From NCBI RefSeq assembly GCF_900177325.1, contig NZ_FXBL01000004.1, positions 3,162,001 through 3,226,000 on the forward strand: DNA of 64,000 nucleotides. The letters run 5' to 3'. Below the pieces are notes generated by a model. The model worked only from the letters and a program-made list of their open reading frames with translations. It was not told the origin of the DNA and did not search any database. Each line of letters opens with the position of its first letter. The first letter of the stretch is position 1. Source of the stretch: Mesorhizobium australicum (GTDB lineage: Bacteria > Pseudomonadota > Alphaproteobacteria > Rhizobiales > Rhizobiaceae). The position numbers and the translations under genes are program-made. Shown one piece after another: positions 39,960 to 52,765 of the stretch.

Positions 39960-40793
39960 TCAATGGCCGTGCTTCGCCACGCGGTCAAAGGTCATCAGCC
40001 GCTCGATCAAGCCGCGCATGTCGTCGAGCCGGACCATGTTGGGGCCGTCCGAAGGGGCGTTGTCCGGATCCTGGTGGGTCTCGATGAATACGCCGGCGAC
40101 GCCGACGGCCACCGCGGCCCGCGCCAGCGTCTCGACGAAGCGGCGCTCGCCGCCGGTCGAGCCGCCCTGCCCGCCTGGCTGTTGCACCGAATGGGTCGCG
40201 TCGAAGATCACCGGCGTTCCCATCTCCGCCATGATCGGCAAGGCGCGCATGTCCGAGACCAGGGTGTTGTAGCCGAAGGAGACGCCGCGCTCCGTGACGA
40301 GCACGTCCGGATTGCCGGAACCGGTGATTTTGTCGACCACGTTCTTCATGTCCCAGGGCGCGAGGAACTGGCCCTTCTTGACGTTGACCACCTTGCCGGT
40401 CTTCGCCGCGGCGACAAGCAGGTCGGTCTGGCGGCAGAGGAAGGCCGGGATCTGGAGCACGTCGACGACCCCGGCAACGATCCTGCATTGCTCTTCGGTA
40501 TGCACGTCCGTCAGGACAGGCACGTCGAGTTCGCTGCGGAGCGCCTCGAACACCGGCAGCGCGCCGTCCAGCCCGACGCCACGCTTGCCGGCAATAGACG
40601 TCCGATTGGCCTTGTCGTAGCTCGTTTTGTAGACGAAACCGATGCCGAGTTCGGCGGTCAGCTCCTTCAGCGCGCCGGCCATGTCGAAGGCATGCTGGCG
40701 CGATTCGAGCTGGCAGGGTCCGGCGATCAGAGTAAGCGGACTGCTATTGGAAAAAATCGCCCGACCGACGGCGACGGTGGCGTTCGGCTGCAT
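39960..40793 (-). CDS. kdsA: 3-deoxy-8-phosphooctulonate (KDO-8-P) synthase
   Basis: A 277-residue aldol-type synthase joining arabinose 5-phosphate and phosphoenolpyruvate to KDO-8-phosphate for lipopolysaccharide. Typical stretches are [59 protein letters not shown] and [14 protein letters not shown]. The ATG overlaps the stop of the upstream VOC gene by one base (TGATG), so the two are co-transcribed. It supplies KDO for the lipid A made by the lpx block at the other end of the window. Confidence 0.97.
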   Translation of the reverse strand: MQPNATVAVGRAIFSNSSPLTLIAGPCQLESRQHAFDMAGALKELTAELGIGFVYKTSYDKANRTSIAGKRGVGLDGALPVFEALRSELDVPVLTDVHTEEQCRIVAGVVDVLQIPAFLCRQTDLLVAAAKTGKVVNVKKGQFLAPWDMKNVVDKITGSGNPDVLVTERGVSFGYNTLVSDMRALPIMAEMGTPVIFDATHSVQQPGGQGGSTGGERRFVETLARAAVAVGVAGVFIETHQDPDNAPSDGPNMVRLDDMRGLIERLMTFDRVAKHGH

Positions 40794-41641
40794 CAGTTCG
40801 GTCTCCTGAAAATGAAGGTCGCGCCCTGTCCGACGGCTGGCGGAACGACAAGCCCGGCTGGCGTTGCGAGATAGTCGATCCCGCCCGCCTCGAACAGATG
40901 CGACACGGCGTCCAGATCCCTGACATTGAACGCGATCGCCGCAAGCGTTGCGCCACTCTCGGCGACACCGGACGGATCGCCCGGGCCGACCACCCGCATG
41001 GCGACGTTGGCGAACTCGACGGCATGCGTCGTATCGTGACGGCTTCGGCCGACGGCGCGCTCGATCAGCCGGATGAAGGAGCCCGCATGCTCGCCCGCGA
41101 CGATCTCGCAGATGCCGGTGACGCCATTGGCATGCCGCTCCAGCGAACCGCGGTCGATAGCCGGGGCATCGATGCGCTGACAGGTGAACAGAAACGCGTC
41201 GGCGGTCTCGATATCCGCGGCGAAGGCGAGCTTGAACGTTGCGGTGCCAACCTTGCCATGCGCATCGGCGGACGACCTGGAAAAGGTGAGCATATCGCCG
41301 CCCGAAATGTCCAACCTCGCAAAGGACGCATGATCGCGGTCCGCGTCGTCGCTGGCCAGCACGATCGCCGAAAACCCTTCCTCGCCGCGCATGGCGCGGA
41401 AGACATGGTCGCGGGCGACAAAAACATTTCCGTGCGCGATCGCGGTGGCGGCTGCCTCGCCATCGGCGAGGGCCAACGCCTCCAGGAAGGTGCCACCGGG
41501 AAAATAGACGCAGGCATTGACCGTGCCGAAGGGATGGACACCGGTCGGCGCAACCGTGAACCCCAGCCGCGTCAGCCGGTCTCGCGCAGCGGCCACGCTG
41601 GCAGTGGGCAGAACGAGGTGGTCGAGCGCGCGCTGTGTCAT
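40793..41641 (-). CDS. VOC-family (glyoxalase-like) protein
   Basis: A 282-residue protein with two betaalphabetabetabeta-type repeats of the vicinal oxygen chelate superfamily: [20 protein letters not shown] opens the first, and [20 protein letters not shown] the second. The middle includes [19 protein letters not shown]. Homologues in rhizobia are annotated as glyoxalase-like domain proteins; catalysis is not proven. It is coupled to kdsA by a one-base overlap. Confidence 0.86.
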   Translation of the reverse strand: MTQRALDHLVLPTASVAAARDRLTRLGFTVAPTGVHPFGTVNACVYFPGGTFLEALALADGEAAATAIAHGNVFVARDHVFRAMRGEEGFSAIVLASDDADRDHASFARLDISGGDMLTFSRSSADAHGKVGTATFKLAFAADIETADAFLFTCQRIDAPAIDRGSLERHANGVTGICEIVAGEHAGSFIRLIERAVGRSRHDTTHAVEFANVAMRVVGPGDPSGVAESGATLAAIAFNVRDLDAVSHLFEAGGIDYLATPAGLVVPPAVGQGATFIFRRPN

Positions 41642-41691
41642 CGCGGCACCATGTGGCGCATTATCGGCCCGATTGGAAGCCCGGGCGGGCC

Positions 41692-43494
41692 TCAGTGATT
41701 GTCGCGCAGGACGCCGCTGGTGTGTGCGACGTCGCGATATTTCACGGCGGGTTTCAGCACCATGCCCTCGGAGAGCTGGTCCACCATGGAGCGCTGGATC
41801 TCCTGCCACGGCGTCTGGTGCTTCGGATAGTGATAGCCGCCATTGTTCTGCAATTCGGCGCGCCGCCGCGTGATCTCGTCGTCGGTGACGAGAATGTCGG
41901 CCGTGCCCTTGCGCAGGTCCACCCGCACGCGGTCGCCGGTGCGAAGCAATGCCAGCCCGCCGCCCACTGCGGCCTCCGGCGAGGCGTTGAGGATCGACGG
42001 GCTCCCGGAGGTACCGGATTGCCGCCCGTCGCCGATGCAGGGCAGCGAATGGATGCCCTTCTTGATGAGATAGGCGGGCGGCTGCATGTTCACGACCTCG
42101 GCCGCGCCCGGATAGCCGACCGGACCCGCGCCGCGCATGAACAGGATCGTGTTCTCGGTCAGGCCGAGTGCGGGATCATCGATGCGGGCGTGATACTCCT
42201 CCGGCCCGTCGAAGACCTGCGCCGTGCCTTCGAACGCATCCGGATCGCGCGGATTGGACAGGTAGCGGTCGCGGAACTCCTGCGAGATCACGCTGGTCTT
42301 CATGATCGCGCTGTCGAACAGATTGCCTTTGAGGTTGATGAAGCCGGCATCCTGCTTCAGCGGCGAGGAAACCGGACGAATGACCTTCTCGTCCATGTTC
42401 TCGGCATTGGCGCAGTTCTGCCCCATCGTCCTGCCGTTCACCGTCATCGCGTCCGGGTTCGGCAGCAGACCGGCCTTCATCAGTTCGGCGACCACGGCGG
42501 GCACCCCGCCGGCATGATGATAGTCCTCGCCGAGATATTCGCCAGCCGGCTGCAGGTTGACCAGCAGCGGAATCTTATGCCCGATCGCCTGCCAGTCGTC
42601 ATTGTCGAGCTTGACGCCGAGATGCCGTGCGATCGCGTTGAGATGGATCGGCGCGTTGGTCGAACCGCCGATGGCCGAATTGACCACGATGGCGTTCTCA
42701 AACGCCTGCCGGGTCATGATGTCGGACGGCTTCAAGTCCTCATGCACCATGCCGACGATGCGCTTGCCGGTCTCGTAGGAGATCTGGCCGCGCTCGCGAT
42801 AGGGCGCCGGGATCGCCGCCGAACCGGGCAGTTGCATGCCGAGCGCCTCGGCGAGGCTGTTCATCGTCGTCGCCGTGCCCATCGTGTTGCAATAGCCGAC
42901 GGAGGGCGCAGACGAGGCGACGATCTCCATGAACTGGTCGTAGTCGATCTCGCCGGCGGCAAGCCGCTCGCGCGACTTCCACACGACCGTGCCGGACCCG
43001 GTGCGCTCGCCCTTGTGCCAGCCGTTCAGCATCGGGCCAACCGACAGCGCGATTGCCGGGATGTTGACCGTGGCGGCGGCCATCAGCAGCGCCGGCGTGG
43101 TCTTGTCGCAGCCGATCGTCAGCACGACGCCGTCGAGCGGATAGCCGTAGAGCACCTCGACCAGCGACAGATAGGCGAGGTTGCGGTCGAGCGAGGCGGT
43201 CGGACGCTTGCCGGTCTCCTGGATCGGATGGCAGGGAAACTCGAACGGCACGCCGCCCGCCGCCTCGATCCCGGCGCGCACGCGCTTGGCGAGCTCGATA
43301 TGGTGGCGGTTGCAGGGCGAAAGGTCCGAGCCGGTCTGCGCAATGCCGATCAGCGGTTTGCCTGACTGCAGCTCCTCGCGGGTCAGGCCGAAATTGAGGT
43401 AGCGCTCGAGATAGAGCGCCGTCATGCCCGGATTGTCGGGATTGTCGAACCACTCCCGCGACCGCAGGCGCCTGGTTCCGTTTCCGACCGACAT
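41692..43494 (-). CDS. IlvD/Edd-family sugar-acid dehydratase, XylD-like (D-xylonate dehydratase type)
   Basis: A 600-residue dehydratase. FeS/catalytic stretches are present: [58 protein letters not shown] and [18 protein letters not shown]. The opening [20 protein letters not shown] resembles D-xylonate dehydratase XylD of Caulobacter far more than branched-chain IlvD, so the likely reaction is dehydration of a sugar acid to a 2-keto-3-deoxy acid. GGAGG lies five bases before the ATG at 43494. No sugar transporter or other pathway gene is next to it, so the substrate is inferred. Confidence 0.88.
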   Translation of the reverse strand: MSVGNGTRRLRSREWFDNPDNPGMTALYLERYLNFGLTREELQSGKPLIGIAQTGSDLSPCNRHHIELAKRVRAGIEAAGGVPFEFPCHPIQETGKRPTASLDRNLAYLSLVEVLYGYPLDGVVLTIGCDKTTPALLMAAATVNIPAIALSVGPMLNGWHKGERTGSGTVVWKSRERLAAGEIDYDQFMEIVASSAPSVGYCNTMGTATTMNSLAEALGMQLPGSAAIPAPYRERGQISYETGKRIVGMVHEDLKPSDIMTRQAFENAIVVNSAIGGSTNAPIHLNAIARHLGVKLDNDDWQAIGHKIPLLVNLQPAGEYLGEDYHHAGGVPAVVAELMKAGLLPNPDAMTVNGRTMGQNCANAENMDEKVIRPVSSPLKQDAGFINLKGNLFDSAIMKTSVISQEFRDRYLSNPRDPDAFEGTAQVFDGPEEYHARIDDPALGLTENTILFMRGAGPVGYPGAAEVVNMQPPAYLIKKGIHSLPCIGDGRQSGTSGSPSILNASPEAAVGGGLALLRTGDRVRVDLRKGTADILVTDDEITRRRAELQNNGGYHYPKHQTPWQEIQRSMVDQLSEGMVLKPAVKYRDVAHTSGVLRDNH

Positions 43495-43662
43495 GAATTC
43501 CTCCGCACTCTTCCATACCAGGGATATGGCATCGGCCATTCGTCGGCAAGCTTCCCGCAAGGGTGAGGCAGGCCGGACTTTGGTGCGATAGACATCCTTG
43601 GTCCGCTCCGATAGTCCGGATCGAGGCACCCGCTCGAAACGAGGCACCCAGGGAGGAACGTC

Positions 43663-44115
43663 ATGGCCGTCGACATGCAAGGAGAGGAGCGCATCGAGGC
43701 TCCGATCGCCAAGGTATGGGAAGCACTCAACGATCCGGAAGTGCTGAAAGCCTGCATTCCGGGCTGCGAGTCTCTGGAGAAGAAATCCGACACGGAACTC
43801 GCCGCCACGGTTGCGCTCAAGATCGGGCCGATCAAGGCGCGTTTTGCCGGCGAAGTGGAGTTGCAGAACCTGAAGCCGCCCCACTCCTACACGATCTTCG
43901 GCGAGGGCAAGGGCGGCATCGCCGGCTTCGCCAAGGGTGGCGCGGACGTGGTGCTGAAAGAGGAAGGGCCTAACGCCACGCTGCTCACCTACACCGCGAA
44001 GGCGGATGTCGGCGGCAAGATCGCACAGCTCGGCAGCCGGCTGATCCAGTCGACGTCGAAGAAACTTGCCGGCCAGTTCTTCTCGGAGTTCAACAAGAAG
44101 GTGAGCGCCGGCTGA
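43663..44115 (+). CDS. CoxG-like SRPBCC protein
   Basis: A 150-residue protein of the CO dehydrogenase subunit G family: [40 protein letters not shown] and the C-terminal [17 protein letters not shown]. CoxG members bind menaquinone or assist in membrane recruitment of CO dehydrogenase-like enzymes. No CO dehydrogenase genes are near, so the role here is open. GGGAGGAAC stands before the ATG. It is alone on the plus strand, divergent from the dehydratase and convergent with pyrG. Confidence 0.85.
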   Translation: MAVDMQGEERIEAPIAKVWEALNDPEVLKACIPGCESLEKKSDTELAATVALKIGPIKARFAGEVELQNLKPPHSYTIFGEGKGGIAGFAKGGADVVLKEEGPNATLLTYTAKADVGGKIAQLGSRLIQSTSKKLAGQFFSEFNKKVSAG

Positions 44116-44145
44116 CAACGGCCGACGCTTGATATCGAATCCGGC

Positions 44146-45909
<1,764 letters not shown>

Positions 45910-46767
45910 TTAGAGGACGACCATGTCCGCGCCGACCCGGACCCGCGTGTAGAGGTCCATGACGTGCTCGTTGACCATCCGGAAGCAGCCGTTCGACGAG
46001 TCGGTTCCGATCGTCCACGGCTGGTTGGTGCCATGGATGCGGATGTGGGTGTCCTTTTTGCCCTGGTAGAGATACATCGCGCGGGCGCCGAGCGGATTGT
46101 CCGGGCCGCCGGGCATGCCGTCCTTATAGCGTCCATATTTGGCCGGATCGCGCTTCTGCATCTCCTGGGTCGGGATCCAGCGCGGCCATTCCTGCTTGTC
46201 CTGGATCTTGCCGGTGCCCTTGAACTTGAGGCCGTCCTTGCCGACCGCGATAGCATAGCGGCGCGCCTTGCCGCCGGATTCGATCAGATAGAGGAACTTT
46301 TCGGACGTGTTCACCACGATCGTGCCACGGGAATAGCTGCTCGGGAAATCGACCACCTGCGGCACGAAGTCCGCCTTGACCCTGAATTTCTTTCCCTTCT
46401 CGTCACGGCTGCGCAGTTCCGCGTCGCGGCGCTGGGTTTCGGGCAGCATCTGCTGCGGCGCGCCGAACAGGGTGCTGAAGAGACCGCGCTCCTGATTGTA
46501 GCTGCGCAGTTCGACCGGCGTCGCCGCGGCCGCGACCTCGACGGGCTTTTCCTTCCTGGCACCCTTCTTCACATCGACCTTGGCGGACTTCTGGTCCGTC
46601 TTCGCAGACTTCGTCGGTTTCTTTTCGGCCTTCTTCTCGGGCTGCGTCGCGGAGGCCGTATTCTTGACCGTCATCGAGAACGGCACTGCGCCCGACTCTG
46701 CGAATGCCGGCGCACCGATGCACACGGATGAAACCATCCCCGCCAGAACGATGGTCCTGATCTTCAT
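45910..46767 (-). CDS. L,D-transpeptidase (YkuD domain)
   Basis: A 285-residue protein. A signal peptide (TIVLAGMVSSVCIGAPAFA) is followed by a Lys-rich low-complexity segment (KKAEKKPTKSAKTDQKSAK), then a YkuD domain with the catalytic signature HGTNQPWTIG and SSNGCFRM near the C-terminus. L,D-transpeptidases make 3-3 crosslinks in peptidoglycan and are the dominant crosslinkers in polar-growing Rhizobiales. The enzyme is likely periplasmic. The start at 46767 (MKIRTI) is chosen by the signal peptide. Confidence 0.93.
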   Translation of the reverse strand: MKIRTIVLAGMVSSVCIGAPAFAESGAVPFSMTVKNTASATQPEKKAEKKPTKSAKTDQKSAKVDVKKGARKEKPVEVAAAATPVELRSYNQERGLFSTLFGAPQQMLPETQRRDAELRSRDEKGKKFRVKADFVPQVVDFPSSYSRGTIVVNTSEKFLYLIESGGKARRYAIAVGKDGLKFKGTGKIQDKQEWPRWIPTQEMQKRDPAKYGRYKDGMPGGPDNPLGARAMYLYQGKKDTHIRIHGTNQPWTIGTDSSNGCFRMVNEHVMDLYTRVRVGADMVVL

Positions 46768-47009
46768 TTTCACAAACCCCAATCCAATGCTCTTTGGCCG
46801 CCCAACAGCCGGGAGGCCGGCCCCTCCTGTGGAGGCCGGCACAACCTATGAGTTCTTATAGTTTCGAATCGGTGACGCGCTCAAGCAGCCGAGGACGCCT
46901 CGACACTTCACATTGGCGTCAATTCGGAGCCACACCGGCAAATGAACGGAACTTGTTGCGCTGCGGCAACAATTCGCTGGCCGGGCGGCGATAAGCCGCC
47001 CGTCGGGGG

Positions 47010-47480
47010 CTACTGGCCGGAGGGGACGCTTGGCGTGGCCGGCGTCGCGGGCGCGAGCGGGGTCAGCGGCGCGATCGGAACCGCACCCTGACCCTCTGCC
47101 GGAGCGCCAGCCGCGGGCGCCTGCTGTTCGCCGGAAGGCGCGGCGGGCGTCGTCGACGGAGCACCTTGCCCGCCGAGTTGGTCGAGGATGCCGCTACCCG
47201 ACGGCGCCTGCTGCTGGCCGGTCGAGGACGGCACGCGGTCGAGGATGTCGATCGGGCGCTCGCCATAGCGGGCCATGATGGACAGGAGCAGCGAGGTCGC
47301 GAAGAAGATCGCCGCCAGGATCGCCGTCGCGCGGGTGAGCGCATTGGCCGCGCCCCGCGCGGTCATGAAGCCCGAACCGCCGCCGATGCCGAGACCGCCA
47401 CCCTCCGAGCGCTGGAGCAGCACCACGCCGACGAGCGCGAGCACGACCATGAGGTGGATGACGATAATGACGGTTTCCAT
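47010..47480 (-). CDS. secG: Preprotein translocase subunit SecG
   Basis: A 156-residue inner membrane protein with two membrane segments (VIIVIHLMVVLALVGVVLLQ and RATAILAAIFFATSLLLSI), the FMTARGAANALTRATA stretch typical of SecG and a long Pro/Ala/Gln-rich C-terminal tail as in other Rhizobiales. It joins SecYE in protein export. It lies between the L,D-transpeptidase and tpiA genes, as is usual near pyrG. Confidence 0.94.
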   Translation of the reverse strand: METVIIVIHLMVVLALVGVVLLQRSEGGGLGIGGGSGFMTARGAANALTRATAILAAIFFATSLLLSIMARYGERPIDILDRVPSSTGQQQAPSGSGILDQLGGQGAPSTTPAAPSGEQQAPAAGAPAEGQGAVPIAPLTPLAPATPATPSVPSGQ

Positions 47481-47636
47481 GCGGGTATCCGGGCAATCTT
47501 GGCTGGATCTACGCGCAGTCCGGCGCGTGGCCGCGGGTCAATACACGGCTTTGCCTGCAAATCCAACCCCTGCGGCAATCTCGGCACCGGATATGGGAAC
47601 TTGAGCGGCCATTTTGCAATGGCCGCGCCTCAATGC

Positions 47637-48404
47637 TCAGCCTATGGTCAGGTAAGCTTCCGCAATAGCAAGAAAATCGGCCGCCTTCAGGCTCGCGCCG
47701 CCGACCAGCGCTCCGTTGACGTTGTCGATCGCGAGAAGTTCGCGCGCATTCGACGGCTTGACCGATCCGCCATAGAGGATCCGCATTGTCGCGGCCCGTT
47801 GGCCGATCAGGGCCGAAAGCTCCGACCGGATGTGGGCGTGCGCCTCAGCGACATCCTCGACGGTCGGCGTCAGTCCGGTTCCGATCGCCCATACGGGCTC
47901 GTAGGCGATGACGGTGTTCGCGGCTGTGGCCGAAGCGGGAACCGATCCCGATATCTGGCGCGACAGGACGGCGAGCGTCTGGCCGCTCTCCCTCTCCAAT
48001 CTGGTCTCGCCGATGCAGATGATCGCCGTCAGGCCTGCGCGCCATGCGGCCTCGGCCTTGGCACGCACGACCGCGTCGGTCTCGCCATGATCCGTCCGGC
48101 GTTCCGAATGACCGACGATGACGAAGCTCGCGCCGGCATCCTTCAGCATCTCGGCCGAGACATCGCCGGTATGCGCGCCGCTGGCATTGGCATGGCAGTC
48201 CTGTCCGCCTGCCTTCACCGGCGACGATTTGAGCACGTCCGCCGCGCGCGTCAGAAGCGTGGCAGGCACGCAGATCAGCGCCTCGGTCTCCGCATCGAGC
48301 CCCTGCATGAAACCGTTCGCGATCGCATGCAGCTCCGGCATCGAAGCCGACGTGCCGTGCATCTTCCAATTGCCGGCGACGAGCGAACGGATACCGTGGG
48401 TCAT
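47637..48404 (-). CDS. tpiA: Triosephosphate isomerase
   Basis: A 255-residue TIM-barrel glycolytic enzyme. It shows [10 protein letters not shown] at the N-terminus, the catalytic histidine in VIVGHSERR, the catalytic glutamate in [15 protein letters not shown] and the phosphate-binding [11 protein letters not shown] to [10 protein letters not shown]. It is divergent from the PpiD-like gene. A nine-base stem-loop (47605-47626) stands just after its stop but lacks a U-run. Confidence 0.97.
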   Translation of the reverse strand: MTHGIRSLVAGNWKMHGTSASMPELHAIANGFMQGLDAETEALICVPATLLTRAADVLKSSPVKAGGQDCHANASGAHTGDVSAEMLKDAGASFVIVGHSERRTDHGETDAVVRAKAEAAWRAGLTAIICIGETRLERESGQTLAVLSRQISGSVPASATAANTVIAYEPVWAIGTGLTPTVEDVAEAHAHIRSELSALIGQRAATMRILYGGSVKPSNARELLAIDNVNGALVGGASLKAADFLAIAEAYLTIG

Positions 48405-48544
48405 GCGCTGTCCTCCTGTACTGCTGCGCAGCGGTCAGTATCAAAATGCGGCCATAAAGCAATCGACAGTCGCCCGGAAGGGCGCTATTGCCGGTCCGGC
48501 AGCGCAAGAAGATGCCGTTCGCGGCGGAAATTCCGGGAGTTTCG

Positions 48545-50434
48545 ATGCTTGACTCGTTGAGAAAGGCCGCAGGCACGTGGGTCGCCAAGCTCCTGCTGCT
48601 GCTGCTCGTGGTGAGCTTCGCGATCTGGGGAATATCCGGTCAGCTGCTGACGGGAACCGGGTCGAGCAGTGTCGTCACAGCCGGCGGGACCAAGGTCTCC
48701 GTGCTCGACTACCGCTTGGCCTATGACCGTCAGGTGCAGATGATCTCGCAGCAGCTCGGACAGCGCATCACGCGCGAGCAGGCCACAATGTTCGGCATCG
48801 ACCAGCAGGTTCTTACCCAGTTGACCGCGGGCGCCGTGCTGGACGAACAGGCTCGGCTGATCGGGCTCGGAGTCTCGCGCGACAAGATCGCCCAGCTCAC
48901 GGCGGAGGATCCAGCCTTCCGCGGCGCGGGCGGCCAGTTCGACCGGCGGCAGTTCGAATTCGTGCTGAACCAGGTCGGCATGCGGCCGGAGGACTATTTC
49001 CGCAATCGCGAACAGGTGGCGGTCCGCCAGCAGATCGTCGAGGCGGTTTCCGACGGCCTGAAGGCTCCCGATACGTTCCTGCGCGCGGTGTCGCTCTATC
49101 AGGGCGAAAACCGGACGATCGAATATATCACCTTGCAGAAATCGATCATCGGCACCGTCGCCGCTCCGGCCGACGACGTGCTGGCGAAGTGGTTCGAGGA
49201 CAACAAGACGCGCTACGCGGCGCCCGAATATCGCAAGATCGCCTACGTCAAGCTCGAGCCCGAGGATATCGCCGACGCGGCGGCGATCAGCGACGAGGAC
49301 GTGGCGAAGGACTATGAGGCCAACAAGAAGCGCTACACGACGCCCGAGACGCGCACGATCGAACAGCTGGTCTTTTCCGACAAGGCTGCCGCGGACGCGG
49401 CCGCCGAGAGCATCCGCGGCGGTTCGTCCTTCGATTCCGTCGTGACGGCGCAGGGCAAGACGATGGCCGACATCCAGCTGGGCACGTTCGAGAAGGACAA
49501 GGTGGCCGACGCGGCAGTGGCCGACGCCGCCTTCAAGCTGTCGCTCAACGAGGTAAGCCCGGTCGTCGAAGGCGCGTTCGGCCCGGTGCTCCTGCGCGTC
49601 ACCGACATCAAGCCGGAAGTGGTCAAGCCGCTTTCGGAGGTCGGCGAGCAGATCCGCAAGGACCTGGCGCTCGTCGAGGCCAACACCCAGCTGCTCAACG
49701 TGCATGACAGCTACGAAGATGCCCGCGCCAGCGGTCAGACGATGGAAGAGGCGGCCGCGGCGGCAAAGCTCAAAGTTGTCACCATTGACGCGGTCGACCG
49801 CAACGCACAGGACCCGGCCGGCACCGTGATCTCGACCATCCCCGCTTCACGCGAGCTGCTGCAGGGTGCTTTCGAGACGCAACCGAACGTCGAGAACCCG
49901 CCGCTGTCTCTCGGTTCCAGCGGGTTCGTCTTCTACGAGGTCAAGGAGGTCACCCCTGCCCGCGACCGCACGCTGGACGAGGTCAAAGACAAGGTCGTTG
50001 CCGACTGGATCGCAGAAGAGAGCGATCGGCTGTTCTCGACCAAGGCGGCGGAACTGGAAAAACGCGTCAAGGACGAGAACTCGCTCGACGCGGTCGCGAC
50101 CGAACTCGGCCTTGAAAAGCAGGTGAAGCGCGGTCTGCGGCGCGGTGCGGAGGACGTCGACCTCGGCCCCGACGGCGCCGCCGCTGTCTTCGCCGTTGCG
50201 CAGAACGGTGCGGGCGTCACGACACCGGCAGACGGCAACACGAAGATACTCTTCCGTGTGACGGAAGTTTTCGAGCCAGCCGGCGCGGGCGCGGAGGCCG
50301 TGTCGGCCGAGAACCGGCAGGCCTATGCGTCGGGCATGGCCGACGACCTGCTCGACCAGCTCGTCGCCCGGCTCCAGGGCGAGTTCGCCGTCGCGACTAA
50401 CCCCACCGCCATCCAGCAGGCGTTGAGTTTCTGA
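48545..50434 (+). CDS. PpiD/SurA-like membrane-anchored peptidyl-prolyl isomerase
   Basis: A 629-residue protein. The N-terminus has one membrane segment ([18 protein letters not shown]), followed by a SurA/PpiD N-terminal chaperone domain and a parvulin-type region around residues 260-380. The C-terminal part is another chaperone-like half. It is a periplasm-facing foldase that probably helps outer-membrane proteins fold. CCGGGAG stands before the ATG at 48545; an upstream in-frame ATG at 48488 would add an untypical cytoplasmic extension. It opens the run to trpD-trpC-moaC-moeA. Confidence 0.9.
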   Translation: MLDSLRKAAGTWVAKLLLLLLVVSFAIWGISGQLLTGTGSSSVVTAGGTKVSVLDYRLAYDRQVQMISQQLGQRITREQATMFGIDQQVLTQLTAGAVLDEQARLIGLGVSRDKIAQLTAEDPAFRGAGGQFDRRQFEFVLNQVGMRPEDYFRNREQVAVRQQIVEAVSDGLKAPDTFLRAVSLYQGENRTIEYITLQKSIIGTVAAPADDVLAKWFEDNKTRYAAPEYRKIAYVKLEPEDIADAAAISDEDVAKDYEANKKRYTTPETRTIEQLVFSDKAAADAAAESIRGGSSFDSVVTAQGKTMADIQLGTFEKDKVADAAVADAAFKLSLNEVSPVVEGAFGPVLLRVTDIKPEVVKPLSEVGEQIRKDLALVEANTQLLNVHDSYEDARASGQTMEEAAAAAKLKVVTIDAVDRNAQDPAGTVISTIPASRELLQGAFETQPNVENPPLSLGSSGFVFYEVKEVTPARDRTLDEVKDKVVADWIAEESDRLFSTKAAELEKRVKDENSLDAVATELGLEKQVKRGLRRGAEDVDLGPDGAAAVFAVAQNGAGVTTPADGNTKILFRVTEVFEPAGAGAEAVSAENRQAYASGMADDLLDQLVARLQGEFAVATNPTAIQQALSF

Positions 50435-50444
50435 CAGGACGACC

Positions 50445-51455
50445 ATGGCCGACTTCAAGCCCTTCATCGCCAAGGTCGCCGCCGGAAAGGCGCTCACCTT
50501 CGAGGAGGCGCGCGAGGCGTTCGACATCGTGATGTCGGGTGAAGCGACGCCGTCGCAGATCGGCGGCTTCCTGATGGCCCTGCGCGTGCGCGGCGAGACC
50601 GTACCTGAGGTGATGGGCGCGGTCGCCACGATGCGCGACAAGATGCTGCGCGTCGCGGCCCCCGGCAACGCAATCGACATCGTCGGCACGGGCGGAGACG
50701 GGACTCACAGCCTCAACATCTCGACCGGGTCAGCCTTCGTCATCGCCGGCTGCGGCGTGCCAGTCGCCAAGCACGGCAACCGCAACCTCTCCTCGCAGTC
50801 GGGCGCCGCAGACGTGCTGATGGCGCTCGGGATCAGGATCGATCTCTCGCCCGAGGCGATCTCGCGCTGCATCGCGGAGGCCGGCATCGGTTTCATGTTC
50901 GCGCCAGCCCACCATCCGGCGATGAAATATGTCGGCCCTTCGCGCGTCGAACTCGGCACGCGCACGATCTTCAACCTGCTCGGACCACTCTCCAATCCCG
51001 GCGGCGTGACGCGGCAGCTGGTCGGCGTCTTTGCGCCGGAATGGGTGGGACCGGTCGCGGAAGCCTTGAAGGAACTCGGCTCCGAGAAGATCTGGGTCGT
51101 CCATGGTGACGGCTATGACGAGATCACCACGACCGGCGAGACGCATGTCGCGGAACTCTCCGATGGCGTGCTTTCCGAGTTCACGATCACGCCGGCGCAG
51201 TACGGCTTGGCCTGGCACACGCAGGCCGAGCTCAAGGGCGGCGACGCCGCCTTCAACGCCAAGGCGCTGCGGGATATGCTGGCCGGCGCGCCCGGCGCCT
51301 ATCGGGACACGGTGCTGATGAACGCTGGCGCGGGGCTTGTCGTTGCCAGTGTGGCGGCCGACATGAAGGAAGGCATCGCGCTGGCCATCCGCTCCATTGA
51401 TGACGGCAAGGCGCTGGCGCGACTGGAGAAACTGGTACAGGTGTCGAACGCATGA
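50445..51455 (+). CDS. trpD: Anthranilate phosphoribosyltransferase
   Basis: A 336-residue enzyme of tryptophan synthesis. It has the glycine-rich [19 protein letters not shown], the phosphoribosyl-pyrophosphate-binding [21 protein letters not shown] and the [13 protein letters not shown] stretch. It starts ten bases after the foldase gene. Its stop overlaps the trpC start by four bases (ATGA). Confidence 0.97.
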   Translation: MADFKPFIAKVAAGKALTFEEAREAFDIVMSGEATPSQIGGFLMALRVRGETVPEVMGAVATMRDKMLRVAAPGNAIDIVGTGGDGTHSLNISTGSAFVIAGCGVPVAKHGNRNLSSQSGAADVLMALGIRIDLSPEAISRCIAEAGIGFMFAPAHHPAMKYVGPSRVELGTRTIFNLLGPLSNPGGVTRQLVGVFAPEWVGPVAEALKELGSEKIWVVHGDGYDEITTTGETHVAELSDGVLSEFTITPAQYGLAWHTQAELKGGDAAFNAKALRDMLAGAPGAYRDTVLMNAGAGLVVASVAADMKEGIALAIRSIDDGKALARLEKLVQVSNA

Positions 51456-52264
51456 CCGATATCCTGCGCAAGATCGAGGCCTATAAGCGCGACGAGATCG
51501 CGGCCGCCAAGGCGCGCACGCCGCTCGCGGAGCTCAAGGCGCGGATCGCCGACGGCGAACCACCGCGCGGTTTCCTCAAGGCTCTGCGGGCAAAGCGCGC
51601 GGCCGGCGCGTTTGCCCTCATCGCCGAAATCAAGAAGGCGAGCCCGTCGAAAGGTCTGATCCGGACCGATTTCGACCCGCCGGCGCTCGCCGCCGCGTAT
51701 GAGGCCGGCGGTGCCGCTTGCCTCTCCGTCCTCACCGATGCCCCGTCCTTCCAGGGCGCGCCGGAATTCCTGACCGAAGCGCGCCGAGCCTGCGCCCTGC
51801 CCGCACTGCGCAAGGACTTCATGTTCGACGCCTACCAGGTGTTCGAGGCGCGCGCCTGGGGCGCGGACGCGATCCTGCTGATCATGGCGAGCCTCTCCGA
51901 CGACGACGCGAAGTCGCTCGAGGCCTGCGCGTTCGATCTTGGCATGGACGTTCTCATCGAGGTGCACGACGAGGCGGAGATGGAGCGTGCGCTGAAACTC
52001 GCCTCGCCGATGATCGGCGTCAATAACCGCAACCTGCGCACCTTCGAAGTCTCGCTCGACGTGTCGGAGCGGCTGGCGCGCATGGTGCCGGCCGACCGGC
52101 TGCTCGTCGGCGAGAGCGGCATCTTCACCCATGCCGACTGCATGCGGCTGGCGCGCCACGGCATCGGCACCTTCCTGGTGGGTGAGAGCCTGATGCGCCA
52201 GGCCGATGTCGCGGCCGCTACTCGGCTGCTTCTCAACGGCGCAGCCGCAGCGGCGGCCGAGTGA
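51452..52264 (+). CDS. trpC: Indole-3-glycerol-phosphate synthase
   Basis: A 270-residue TIM-barrel enzyme of tryptophan synthesis with [41 protein letters not shown] and [15 protein letters not shown]. The C-terminus is an Ala-rich tail. The start overlaps trpD; the stop is next to moaC, so trpDC-moaC-moeA are read as one unit. Confidence 0.96.
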   Translation: MTDILRKIEAYKRDEIAAAKARTPLAELKARIADGEPPRGFLKALRAKRAAGAFALIAEIKKASPSKGLIRTDFDPPALAAAYEAGGAACLSVLTDAPSFQGAPEFLTEARRACALPALRKDFMFDAYQVFEARAWGADAILLIMASLSDDDAKSLEACAFDLGMDVLIEVHDEAEMERALKLASPMIGVNNRNLRTFEVSLDVSERLARMVPADRLLVGESGIFTHADCMRLARHGIGTFLVGESLMRQADVAAATRLLLNGAAAAAAE

Positions 52265-52266
52265 CG

Positions 52267-52761
52267 ATGGGCTCCTCCTCGCCGGGCCTCACCCATATCG
52301 CCGCCGACGGGCAGGCCGACATGGTGGATGTCGGGTCAAAGGCCGAGACGCAGCGCGTTGCGGTCGCCGAGGGCGCGGTGGTGATGAGGCGCGAAACGCT
52401 CGACATGATCGTCGCCGGCAATGCGAAGAAGGGTGACGTCATCGGCGTCGCCCGTATCGCCGGCATCATGGCCGCCAAGAAGACGCACGAACTGATCCCG
52501 CTCTGCCACCCACTGCTCCTCGACAAGGTCGGCGTGGAGATCGAGCCCGACGCAACCCTTCCGGGACTGCGCGTCACGGCGACCGCGCGCGTTACCGGAA
52601 GGACCGGCGTCGAAATGGAGGCGCTGACAGCCGCGTCCGTCGCCTGCCTCACCATCTACGACATGGCCAAGGCCGTGGACCGCGAGATGGAACTGACGGG
52701 CATTCGCCTGGTCGAGAAGACCGGCGGCAAGTCTGGCGACTACCGCCGGACGGACGGCTGA
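52267..52761 (+). CDS. moaC: Cyclic pyranopterin monophosphate synthase MoaC
   Basis: A 164-residue protein (166 if started at the GTG at 52261, which overlaps the trpC stop). It acts in molybdenum cofactor synthesis after MoaA. It shows [20 protein letters not shown], the [16 protein letters not shown] block and [20 protein letters not shown], all typical. It is four bases upstream of moeA. Confidence 0.95.
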   Translation: MGSSSPGLTHIAADGQADMVDVGSKAETQRVAVAEGAVVMRRETLDMIVAGNAKKGDVIGVARIAGIMAAKKTHELIPLCHPLLLDKVGVEIEPDATLPGLRVTATARVTGRTGVEMEALTAASVACLTIYDMAKAVDREMELTGIRLVEKTGGKSGDYRRTDG

Positions 52762-52765
52762 TCCG

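Noticed and set aside
47605..47626. Nine-base stem-loop after tpiA as a terminator
   Set aside because: The stem is perfect but no U-run follows on the minus strand, so it was mentioned with tpiA and not listed as a terminator.
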